Source: Deltaproteobacteria bacterium (GTDB lineage Bacteria > Desulfobacterota > GWC2-55-46 > S146-70 > JAUXIU01). Taken from it: 7,014 nucleotides of DNA. Each line of letters starts with the position of its first letter. Position 1 is the first letter of the stretch. Made by a program: the position numbers and the translations under genes. The notes beneath the pieces were generated by a model. The model was not told where the DNA came from. It saw only the letters and a program-made list of their open reading frames with translations, and did not search any database. Location of the stretch: contig JAUXIU010000055.1 in the NCBI GenBank assembly GCA_030620895.1, positions 1 through 7,014 of the forward strand, read 5' to 3'. This document shows positions 1 to 4,620 of this stretch, in pieces.

Positions 1-746
1 GCCTCAATCTTCAATATCTTATCGGCCTTACCCGAACTAACATTAATAGTCTCCGCACCTGAATCCCACCCCACTGAAATATCTTCCTCAGGAGCAAACT
101 CTAAATCCACATCCCTATACTCTGCTTCAACCTCCTTACTCTCAGAAACCAATATATACTCTCTTTCTATTATCTCTTCCTCTTCTGCCCCCGCCGGCTC
201 CACCATTTCGGCCTTAACTTCCTCTGCCTCCATTAGTTGCTGGGTAGCAAAGCCCGATATAAAGACACTCTTTGTTAGCTTCACCGTAAGTCTGTCCTCG
301 CCTACCTTTATCTCATGTTCTATCCCCTCCTTTAGACCAACCTCAATTCTCCCAATCTTCCTGTCACCATAGCCATAAGTAGAGGTATCGATCTCAGTGA
401 TAAAATCGTTATTTACAGCTATAGGTTTATCAACATTATCCAAATTTGCATCGGGCATATCTATAATAAGCCTTGGAGGATCCATAAGGTTGAATGCGGT
501 GTATTTTATCTTTCCAGCTGCCTCAATAAGTATTGAATCTCCTTCCCCAACGACTCCAATTGCCTTTATCGTGGTCAGTCTTGGCACATCCTTATCTGCC
601 TTGGCAACTCTCTGGGGACCGCACCCTGTCAAAAAGATGACAAAAATAACAGAGATCAGGACAGAGAGCTGAGGGTATATATTTTTCAAATCTCTCTTCT
701 GGCCTTTGGCCAGGAACACATTATACCTTGCTTGTTTTATATTCAT
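1..746 (-). CDS. pilQ: PilQ, type IV pilus secretin, N-terminal part (runs off left edge)
   Basis: PilQ is the outer-membrane secretin through which the pilus passes. Only the first 248 residues are here, in one open frame from the ATG at 746 to the edge; the N0/N1 and secretin domains lie outside. Residues about 1-26 form a long basic n-region, and 27-40 a hydrophobic stretch ending in the lipobox-like LTGC, with Cys42 as possible lipidated residue. Residues about 57-158 fit an AMIN (peptidoglycan-binding) domain, with the landmark DPPRLIIDMPDA at 89-100. A Glu-rich linker spans about 172-222. The segment from about 230 (ending ILKIE) resembles the start of a second AMIN domain. The start lies 6 bp after the pilP stop and is preceded by AAGGAGGGGTGAGG, part of which is pilP coding sequence, so translation is probably coupled. 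The identity rests on the AMIN domain and on its place after pilMNOP; the catalytic secretin part is not visible. Confidence 0.9.
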   Translation of the reverse strand, partial: MNIKQARYNVFLAKGQKRDLKNIYPQLSVLISVIFVIFLTGCGPQRVAKADKDVPRLTTIKAIGVVGEGDSILIEAAGKIKYTAFNLMDPPRLIIDMPDANLDNVDKPIAVNNDFITEIDTSTYGYGDRKIGRIEVGLKEGIEHEIKVGEDRLTVKLTKSVFISGFATQQLMEAEEVKAEMVEPAGAEEEEIIEREYILVSESKEVEAEYRDVDLEFAPEEDISVGWDSGAETINVSSGKADKILKIE

Positions 747-750
747 CTTA

Positions 751-764
751 CCTCACCCCTCCTT
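751..764 (-). promoter_or_regulatory. Ribosome binding site of pilQ inside the pilP 3' end
   Basis: The minus strand reads AAGGAGGGGTGAGG just before the pilQ ATG at 746. GGAGG lies 11 nt and the second GAGG 4 nt from the start codon. The TGA stop of pilP lies within this element, which points to translational coupling and supports the chosen pilQ start. Confidence 0.7.
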
Positions 765-1262
765 AGATGACGGTAGTTTAATAGATGTTTTATTGAGCCT
801 GACCCTTCCGGTATGATCCTTATGTCTCTCCAATATTACAATACTGCTCTTCTTTACCTGTACCACCCTACCGTTCTTATCCCCGATCAAGTCTCCCTTC
901 TTAACAACATACCCCTTACCATCAGGCGCCTCAACCATCCCAACCGGCTGTTTTATTCCCCAGATAATAGCAGTAAGTCTTAATTGACCGATAGAGTACC
1001 TCTGTAGCGGTGTCTTAAGTTCAAAGATTTCAGAGGGTTTAGCAAATACAAAGGGTTTAAATGGATTCCTCTCTATAACAGCTACTTCCACAGGTGCCTC
1101 CTCTTCCGCGGGGCTCTCCAACCTTACAGACTCGGGTTTTGCTGCATGTTTCACTACCCGCTTCTTTGAGACAACCTGAGGCTGAGGTTCTTCCCCTTTG
1201 CATGCAACCAGTAAAAGGGATAGGCATAATACCAGCAAACTACTTTTCCATTTCCTGCTCAT
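753..1262 (-). CDS. pilP: PilP, type IV pilus alignment lipoprotein
   Basis: PilP is an inner-membrane lipoprotein of the periplasm that joins the PilN/PilO pair to the N0 region of the PilQ secretin. The 169-residue product has a lipoprotein signal: basic MSRKWK, a hydrophobic run, then LVAC with Cys21 as lipidation site. Residues about 22-65 are a low-complexity Pro/Glu/Lys linker, as is usual in PilP, which wraps round PilN/PilO. Residues about 66-155 are the compact beta (HR) domain, with the family landmarks NPFKP (66-70), TPLQRYSIGQLRLTAI (84-99), the PDGKGY turn (113-118), VKKGDLIG (120-127) and a final V-x-V-I-L-E strand. The length is normal for the family. Its ATG overlaps the pilO stop by 4 bp (ATGA), and AAGGG lies just upstream within pilO. 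pilQ follows after 6 bp. I am confident of the family and role. Confidence 0.95.
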   Translation of the reverse strand: MSRKWKSSLLVLCLSLLLVACKGEEPQPQVVSKKRVVKHAAKPESVRLESPAEEEAPVEVAVIERNPFKPFVFAKPSEIFELKTPLQRYSIGQLRLTAIIWGIKQPVGMVEAPDGKGYVVKKGDLIGDKNGRVVQVKKSSIVILERHKDHTGRVRLNKTSIKLPSSKEG

Positions 1263-1873
1263 CTTCTTCCCTTTTGTCCTTTTTCAGCTTTTCTATCTCC
1301 CTCTGATATGAACCTGAAGGTTGTTGCCATAAAGTTGGATGTAAGCACTATATCGCCCTGTTTATCCTTGCTTGATGATATATTCAGGCCACCTATATTA
1401 ACGATCCTGGACATACTTCCCACCTTTTGACAGAAGGCATAGAGGCTCTCAAATCCACTTCTAACCTTCATACTTACTGGAACCTCGGCATAGAAATCTT
1501 TCTTTTTTTCACCTATAGGTTTGAATATCAATATATCAAGCCCTGATTCCTTTCCAGCCATCGAGATATTATTTATAAGGTTAGGTATCTCCTTCTTGTT
1601 AGGAAGCTGAGCAAGGGCCTTCCTGAGTTGTGCCTCGAGTTCTTCCTTCTCCCTTTTAAACTTCGGGATATTGGCCGCTATAACCCTGTTTTCAGCAACC
1701 TTCTTTTTTAATCCTTCCAACCTAACATTCAGACTGTTTGTTTCAAGATTCTTAGGGCTATAGATAAGCATATAAAAAGCTACAATAAAGAAAAGGTAGA
1801 TAAGCACCAGGATAAGGATCCTCCTGGACATAGGCATCTTCATTATCTTATCCAATTTCAGATCTATAGCCAT
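1259..1873 (-). CDS. pilO: PilO, type IV pilus inner-membrane alignment protein
   Basis: PilO is a bitopic inner-membrane protein that dimerises with PilN in the T4P alignment complex. The 204-residue product has a short cytoplasmic N-terminus (1-18, with KMPMSRR just before the membrane), one transmembrane helix at about 19-38, a coiled coil at about 42-92 rich in Lys, Glu and Leu, and a periplasmic ferredoxin-like domain at about 95-190. Landmarks of the last are PNKKEIPNLINNIS (91-104), GLDILIFKP (111-119), a YAEVPVSMKVRSGFESLYAF core (128-147) and the RIVNI strand. Residues 190-204 are a charged tail (EKGQKGRR) with no assigned role. The gene starts 18 bp after pilN and overlaps pilP by 4 bp. 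The Shine-Dalgarno is weak (AAAGAGAAAAGAT), so translation may depend on coupling to pilN. The N-terminal pattern resembles PilO of Desulfobacterota, a comparison made from memory. Confidence 0.95.
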   Translation of the reverse strand: MAIDLKLDKIMKMPMSRRILILVLIYLFFIVAFYMLIYSPKNLETNSLNVRLEGLKKKVAENRVIAANIPKFKREKEELEAQLRKALAQLPNKKEIPNLINNISMAGKESGLDILIFKPIGEKKKDFYAEVPVSMKVRSGFESLYAFCQKVGSMSRIVNIGGLNISSSKDKQGDIVLTSNFMATTFRFISEGDRKAEKGQKGRR

Positions 1874-1891
1874 ATCTTTTCTCTTTGATCT

Positions 1892-2428
1892 CTAGCTTTT
1901 TATAAGTTTTATTGTAAAGCTGATCAGATCAACATCCTCTTTCTTTGTCTTTTGTACAATCACCAATTCTACCCTGCCGAGTTCCGAATATTTTTCCAAT
2001 CCCCTCATAAAATCAGCCACCACATCCTCGGTAGAAGCAAAACCGCTGAGCGTTATTATACTTGCTTCTTCTTTAAGTGATTCTATCCACGCCTTTTCTG
2101 GTATCGCATCGCTTATATTCTGCAACATCTTTACAGGACCTCTCCTATCTGTCTCAAGCTTTTTGACTATCTTGAGCTTTTCCAGCACAACCTCTTTCTG
2201 CCTCTTTATCTTGGAAAGTTCTCCCACCTTTATCTTTAATTTCTTGAGCTCCTCTTCATTCTTGCTGATATCCGCCCTGGCCCTGGATATTTTGTTGCTC
2301 TTATTCCAATAGATACCACCAAATATTACAAAGAGTGCCAGAATCAGGAGCCCGGCAATGGACAATTGTTGTCTTATAGCCTCTTTCTTTTTGGAAGCCC
2401 TTACAGGTAGAAGATTAATCTTAATCAT
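1892..2428 (-). CDS. pilN: PilN, type IV pilus inner-membrane alignment protein
   Basis: PilN is a bitopic inner-membrane protein. Its cytoplasmic N-terminal tail docks onto PilM, and its periplasmic part pairs with PilO. The 178-residue product begins MIKINLLPVR; INLLP is the conserved PilM-binding motif. A transmembrane helix lies at about 22-41, followed by a Lys/Glu-rich coiled coil at about 45-95. The periplasmic ferredoxin-like domain at about 97-177 has the PilN hallmark MLQNISDAIPEKAWIESL (101-118), then TLSGFASTEDVVADFMRGLE (126-145). The ATG overlaps the pilM stop by 4 bp (ATGA), with GAGGAGG about 11 nt upstream inside pilM, so the two are probably translationally coupled. The length is a little below that of some family members, but no domain is missing. 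Confidence 0.96.
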   Translation of the reverse strand: MIKINLLPVRASKKKEAIRQQLSIAGLLILALFVIFGGIYWNKSNKISRARADISKNEEELKKLKIKVGELSKIKRQKEVVLEKLKIVKKLETDRRGPVKMLQNISDAIPEKAWIESLKEEASIITLSGFASTEDVVADFMRGLEKYSELGRVELVIVQKTKKEDVDLISFTIKLIKS

Positions 2429-3495
2429 CTATCAGCAACCCTCCTCATCGCCAGACCCATTGCAACGGCAAAGTACGGAGACATCTCCTTGAGATAATTG
2501 AGGTCAAAGGTCTTTTCATTACAAATAATGTTTTTAAATGGCTCTATCACCTCTACAGGCAGCGTAGTCCCACTCTCAATGGTTGAAGAGAGAGCTTTTG
2601 CCCTTGATGCTCCGCCGCTTAAAAATATCTTGTTAATATATACACCGGCGCTTCCACCGAGGAAAAAATCTATTGACCTCTTTATTTCGATTGCCAGCTT
2701 TCCGGAAAGCCTTTCTATTATTGGTGTAACTGTATTCGGGTCTACCCCTTCAACTTCCTGTCCCAGTTTAACTGCCTCAGCATCCTTAAAACTGATACTT
2801 ATTTCTTTTTGTATCTCCTCCGCAAATTGATTGCCACCCATAGGCACAGCCCTTGTAAAGACGGTAACGCCACCCACGAGGATACTCAGACCCGTGATAC
2901 TCGCACCAACATTCACAATAGCTACATTCTCATTCGGCTCAAAATTATAATTTGCCTCCAGGAGATTCTCAAGTGCAAAAGAATCTACATCCATTACTAC
3001 CGGTTCCAGTCCGGCATCTTTAATGACATTTATATAATCATTGATAACATCCTTCTTTACAGCAACCAGCATTACATCCATCTGACCGCCACCTTCTGTG
3101 TCTACACCAAGTATCTGAAAGTCCAGGTTGACATCTGATATCGGGAAAGGGATATACTGTTCTGCTTCCCATTGGATACTCTCTGCCAGCTCATCTTCAG
3201 TCATCACAGGGAGGCTTACCTTTTTGATAATTATGGAGTGACCTGTCAGTGCTGAAGCCACCTCGTTGAGCTTGATATCCTGTTCTTTTACCAAATTCTT
3301 TATTGTATCTGCAACTGTTAGTGAATCTATAATGGAGCCATCGACGATGGCCTCAGGTGGGAGGTATCCGATACCGAGTTTTACAAGTTGCCAACCCTGT
3401 TTTCCTTTACTCAACTGAACGAACTTTATAGAGTTGGAACCTATATCCAAGCCTATAAGGTCATTTTTTTTCAAGAACGGCAAATCTAGCTTCAT
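2425..3495 (-). CDS. pilM: PilM, actin-like type IV pilus assembly ATPase-fold protein
   Basis: PilM is a cytoplasmic FtsA/actin-like protein that binds nucleotide and the PilN tail and links the alignment complex to the assembly motor. The 356-residue product carries the actin-fold motifs: phosphate-1 LIGLDIGSNSIKFVQL (13-28), an SHS2-type insertion at about 80-170 with the hallmark EDELAESIQWEAEQYIPFP (100-118), phosphate-2 VAIVNVGASITGLSIL (191-206) followed by TRAVPMGGNQFAEEI (214-228), and the adenosine motif KIFLSGGASRAKAL (289-302). Length and domain order are normal. It is the first gene of the pilMNOPQ set, and its stop overlaps the pilN start by 4 bp. A regulatory gap of 150 bp separates it from the upstream XRE gene. 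The only Shine-Dalgarno candidate is the weak TTAGGTAGG. Confidence in the family is high. Confidence 0.97.
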   Translation of the reverse strand: MKLDLPFLKKNDLIGLDIGSNSIKFVQLSKGKQGWQLVKLGIGYLPPEAIVDGSIIDSLTVADTIKNLVKEQDIKLNEVASALTGHSIIIKKVSLPVMTEDELAESIQWEAEQYIPFPISDVNLDFQILGVDTEGGGQMDVMLVAVKKDVINDYINVIKDAGLEPVVMDVDSFALENLLEANYNFEPNENVAIVNVGASITGLSILVGGVTVFTRAVPMGGNQFAEEIQKEISISFKDAEAVKLGQEVEGVDPNTVTPIIERLSGKLAIEIKRSIDFFLGGSAGVYINKIFLSGGASRAKALSSTIESGTTLPVEVIEPFKNIICNEKTFDLNYLKEMSPYFAVAMGLAMRRVADR

Positions 3496-3509
3496 AAACG
3501 CCTACCTAA

Positions 3510-3525
3510 TATAATTTTCATTATA
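3510..3525. repeat. Inverted repeat TATAAT-N4-ATTATA, candidate operator before pilM
   Basis: Two perfect 6-bp arms (3510-3515 and 3520-3525) flank TTTC. On the minus strand, one arm is the -10-like TATAAT of the putative pilM promoter. Its position 15-30 bp before the pilM ATG fits an operator for a dimeric regulator, such as the XRE protein encoded next door. Such AT-only repeats also arise by chance in AT-rich gaps. Confidence 0.35.
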
Positions 3526-3548
3526 ATCGATTTTTGAGATTTTCATTT
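3520..3548 (-). promoter_or_regulatory. Possible pilM promoter (-10 box only)
   Basis: The minus strand has a perfect TATAAT at 3525-3520, which would place the transcript start about 15-20 bp before the pilM ATG. The hexamer at the -35 position (AAATGA, 3548-3543, 17-bp spacer) is a poor match, so activator help or read-through from the XRE gene promoter is possible. No sigma54 GG-N10-GC element was seen in this gap. Confidence 0.3.
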
Positions 3549-3634
3549 TGCCTCTATTCAGATACAATTTCTTTACAGAATTTCTTAAGGTCTTATTACG
3601 AAACCAATTCTACCAGGCACGACTTTCCACTATC

Positions 3635-3650
3635 AGTGATTTAAGTCACT
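3635..3650. repeat. 16-bp near-palindrome over the stop codon of the XRE gene
   Basis: The plus strand reads AGTGA-TTTAAG-TCACT: 5-bp perfect arms, with the inner TTAA also symmetric and a single mismatch overall. It covers the TGA stop of the small regulator gene. No T-run follows on the minus strand, so it is not a convincing intrinsic terminator. It could be an operator or a processing/attenuation hairpin upstream of pilM. Confidence 0.35.
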
Positions 3651-3861
3651 TGTCCACGAAAACTTTTTCTTTCTCCGAAATCTTTAAACCAAGGGCATGT
3701 ATTATCTTTCTCTTTGTATCCATCCTGCAACCGAAACCCTTTTCAATCCTGTCTATAGTAAGAGGAGAAACACCTGCCTTCCTTGCGAGTTCAGATTTGC
3801 TTAAGAGAATATTCTCCCTTATCTTCTTCAGATTGTTTTTGGAGTCATTCTTAAACGGCAT
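3646..3861 (-). CDS. Small XRE-family helix-turn-helix regulator upstream of pilM
   Basis: This is a 71-residue DNA-binding protein consisting of little more than one XRE/Cro-CI domain. Residues about 11-62 form the five-helix fold. The helix-turn-helix proper is at about 20-42, with SKSELARKAGVSPLTIDRIE (21-40), where ELARKAGVS is helix 2 plus turn and PLTIDRIEKG the recognition helix. KRKIIHALGL (51-60) is the closing helix. No sensory, membrane or oligomerisation domain is present, and no toxin-like partner lies beside it. The start is well supported by AAGGGGTGAT ending 5 nt before the ATG. It lies between the PilY1/FimT cluster and pilMNOPQ on the same strand, with gaps of 278 bp before and 150 bp after, and a sigma70-type promoter upstream. 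I infer that it regulates itself and perhaps pilMNOPQ; no function can be read from the sequence beyond DNA binding. From memory, similar short XRE proteins occur near pil genes in Desulfobacterota, which I could not check. Confidence 0.88.
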   Translation of the reverse strand: MPFKNDSKNNLKKIRENILLSKSELARKAGVSPLTIDRIEKGFGCRMDTKRKIIHALGLKISEKEKVFVDK

Positions 3862-3866
3862 ATTCT

Positions 3867-3876
3867 ATCACCCCTT
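3867..3876 (-). promoter_or_regulatory. Strong ribosome binding site of the XRE gene
   Basis: AAGGGGTGAT on the minus strand is close to the full anti-16S complement, with GGGG 9 nt from the ATG at 3861. It fixes the start and suggests the regulator is translated independently of upstream genes. Confidence 0.75.
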
Positions 3877-3892
3877 TTCGACATTTTTATAT

Positions 3893-3900
3893 CAATATTG
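3893..3900. repeat. CAATATTG palindrome at the predicted transcript start
   Basis: This is a perfect 8-bp palindrome a few bases downstream of the -10 box of the XRE gene promoter, overlapping the predicted transcription start. The position suits an autoregulatory operator, but 8-bp AT-rich palindromes are common by chance. Confidence 0.25.
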
Positions 3901-3914
3901 CAAACTCTATTCCA
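3899..3914 (-). promoter_or_regulatory. Sigma54-like -24/-12 element (overlaps the sigma70 promoter)
   Basis: The minus strand reads TGGAATAGAGTTTGCA. It has the GG-N10-GC core and an exact TTGCA -12 half, but the -24 half is TGGAAT rather than TGGCAC. Sigma54 with PilR controls pilin genes in several bacteria (family knowledge). The overlapping sigma70 reading is at least as good, so this is a tentative alternative. Confidence 0.25.
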
Positions 3915-3932
3915 TATAAAATAATTTGTCAA
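3904..3932 (-). promoter_or_regulatory. Sigma70-type promoter of the XRE gene
   Basis: The minus strand has a perfect -35 TTGACA (3932-3927), a 17-bp spacer (3926-3910) and a -10 TAGAGT (3909-3904, four of six consensus bases). The predicted start near 3897 leaves a leader of about 35 nt containing the strong Shine-Dalgarno. The A/T-rich tract just upstream could act as an UP element. Transcripts may read on into pilMNOPQ, since no intrinsic terminator is visible between the XRE gene and pilM. Confidence 0.6.
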
Positions 3933-3990
3933 GCTTTTTTTAAAGTTAATTGTAATTCACTTTTAATTTATATCAACTTATATAATAATT

Positions 3991-4000
3991 ATGAATTCAT
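3991..4000. repeat. ATGAATTCAT perfect palindrome
   Basis: This is a 10-bp perfect palindrome about 60 bp upstream of the -35 box of the XRE gene promoter. It could be a dimeric regulator site. No second copy was seen in the window. Confidence 0.25.
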
Positions 4001-4015
4001 TTGCCAGACAGAAAA

Positions 4016-4043
4016 TTCTCCTAAGAGGGATTAACCTTCTCCT
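4016..4043. repeat. Direct repeat TTCTCCT, 21-bp period
   Basis: Copies lie at 4016-4022 and 4037-4043, offset by two helical turns, about 115-140 bp upstream of the XRE promoter. Same-face spacing fits an activator binding as a dimer, but the repeat is short. Confidence 0.25.
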
Positions 4044-4056
4044 GACCAATATTAAG

Positions 4057-4071
4057 CGTCACACAACGTCA
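4057..4071. repeat. Direct repeat CGTCA-N5-CGTCA, 10-bp period
   Basis: Two copies at 4057-4061 and 4067-4071 are exactly one helical turn apart, a layout seen in tandem sites for response regulators. No partner site elsewhere supports it, so confidence is low. Confidence 0.25.
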
Positions 4072-4083
4072 TAAATAGATGCA

Positions 4084-4102
4084 CATACAGTATGAAAATC
4101 AT
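4084..4102. repeat. Overlapping palindromes CATACAGTATG and ATGAAAATCAT
   Basis: CATAC-A-GTATG (4084-4094) shares its last three bases with ATGA-AAA-TCAT (4092-4102). Both are perfect. They lie 38-56 bp downstream of the fimT stop and have no T-run on the minus strand, so they do not look like an intrinsic terminator. A protein-binding or mRNA 3'-end role is possible. Confidence 0.25.
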
Positions 4103-4139
4103 GTATCATAAGGATATGCGAAGAGGCTCTCATCTTTTT

Positions 4140-4616
4140 CTACTCGATTCGAACCCTTCCACTCGATGCGGTCACTTCCACCCTGTACTGTTCGATACCG
4201 CTTCTGTCCTGTATACAGGTCGTCCCCGATGACGCCGTTCCATTGGGGTTAAATTCAATATTCATGTCCGCAGTGCCACCGCAACTACCGCCAGTAGCCC
4301 AGAAAACAGAAGTGTCGAGGGACTTCCACGGCTTTACTACCTCTGTCCAGTCGGTGCTGCCCGAAGACAGATTCCCCTGAACCAACCTATACTGTCTTCC
4401 ATCTATGTCAAATTCCAACCTATATTCAAGGTTATTACTTACAGCCATCTGCCTTCCAGACCTTAGCTTGGAGGCTATATCACGGCTTACCTCCCTGTAC
4501 CTCAGGGATTCAGTCCACTGAACGAAGCTCGGAAGGGCAATGGTCAGCGTTATTAGCATGACAGAGATAACGACGATGAGCTCTATCAGGGTAAAACCCG
4601 CGGCAGAAGCCATCAT
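4140..4616 (-). CDS. fimT: FimT/GspH-type minor pseudopilin
   Basis: This is a type IV pilus minor pseudopilin of the GspH/FimT group. Such proteins are cut by prepilin peptidase PilD, sit in the inner membrane, and help initiate or cap the pilus. With the start at 4616 the product has 158 residues: leader MMASAAG, cleavage after Gly7, mature N-terminus FTLIELIVV with Phe +1 and Glu +5 (residue 12), and a hydrophobic helix to about residue 31. Residues 38-75 continue the helix into a beta domain. The GspH C-terminus is seen in EFNPNGTASSGTT (121-133) and YRVEVTASSGRVRI (144-157). Cys112 and Cys134 could form a disulfide. The start is set by GGAGG 9 nt upstream and by a 4-bp gap after the lipoprotein gene. 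Oddly, this leader has no basic residue; a longer reading from 4685 (leader with SRRYRG) has one but overlaps the upstream gene by 65 bp. The symbol is a family-level assignment. Confidence 0.88.
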   Translation of the reverse strand: MMASAAGFTLIELIVVISVMLITLTIALPSFVQWTESLRYREVSRDIASKLRSGRQMAVSNNLEYRLEFDIDGRQYRLVQGNLSSGSTDWTEVVKPWKSLDTSVFWATGGSCGGTADMNIEFNPNGTASSGTTCIQDRSGIEQYRVEVTASSGRVRIE

Positions 4617-4620
4617 CCCC

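Larger units (their letters stand above)
3862..4139. other. AT-rich intergenic regulatory region between fimT and the XRE gene
   Basis: No gene is supported in these 278 bp. The stretch from about 3905 to 4005 is very AT-rich. Besides the promoter there are perfect palindromes ATGAATTCAT (3991-4000), CATACAGTATG (4084-4094) and the overlapping ATGAAAATCAT (4092-4102). There are also two direct-repeat pairs, TTCTCCT (4016 and 4037, 21 bp apart) and CGTCA (4057 and 4067, 10 bp apart). The region separates two pilus operons and looks regulatory. No clear intrinsic terminator for the upstream operon was found. Confidence 0.55.

Noticed and set aside
397..672. Plus-strand open frame opposite pilQ
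   Set aside because: It is a shadow of the PilQ AMIN region, which reads as a coherent protein on the minus strand. The same applies to the other plus-strand frames across the pil genes.
3520..3645. Sigma54 promoter directly before pilM
   Set aside because: No GG-N10-GC pair with a TTGC-like -12 half was found on the minus strand in this gap.
3646..3861. XRE protein as the antitoxin of a toxin-antitoxin pair
   Set aside because: No toxin-sized partner lies within either flanking gap; the neighbours are pilM and fimT.
3548..3919. Plus-strand 123-residue open frame opposite the XRE gene
   Set aside because: The minus-strand XRE gene has a conserved fold, a strong ribosome site and a promoter. 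The plus-strand product has no recognisable pattern.
4018..4044. Hairpin AGAAGG-TTAAT-CCCTCT as a terminator of the PilY1-FimT operon
   Set aside because: The stem has an internal A-C mismatch and on the minus strand is followed by AGGAGAATTTTC rather than a T-run, so it does not meet the pattern of an intrinsic terminator.
4059..4133. 24-codon minus-strand ORF just after fimT (MRASSHILMIHDF...)
   Set aside because: There is no Shine-Dalgarno, no recognisable composition or motif, and it covers palindromes and repeats that look regulatory.
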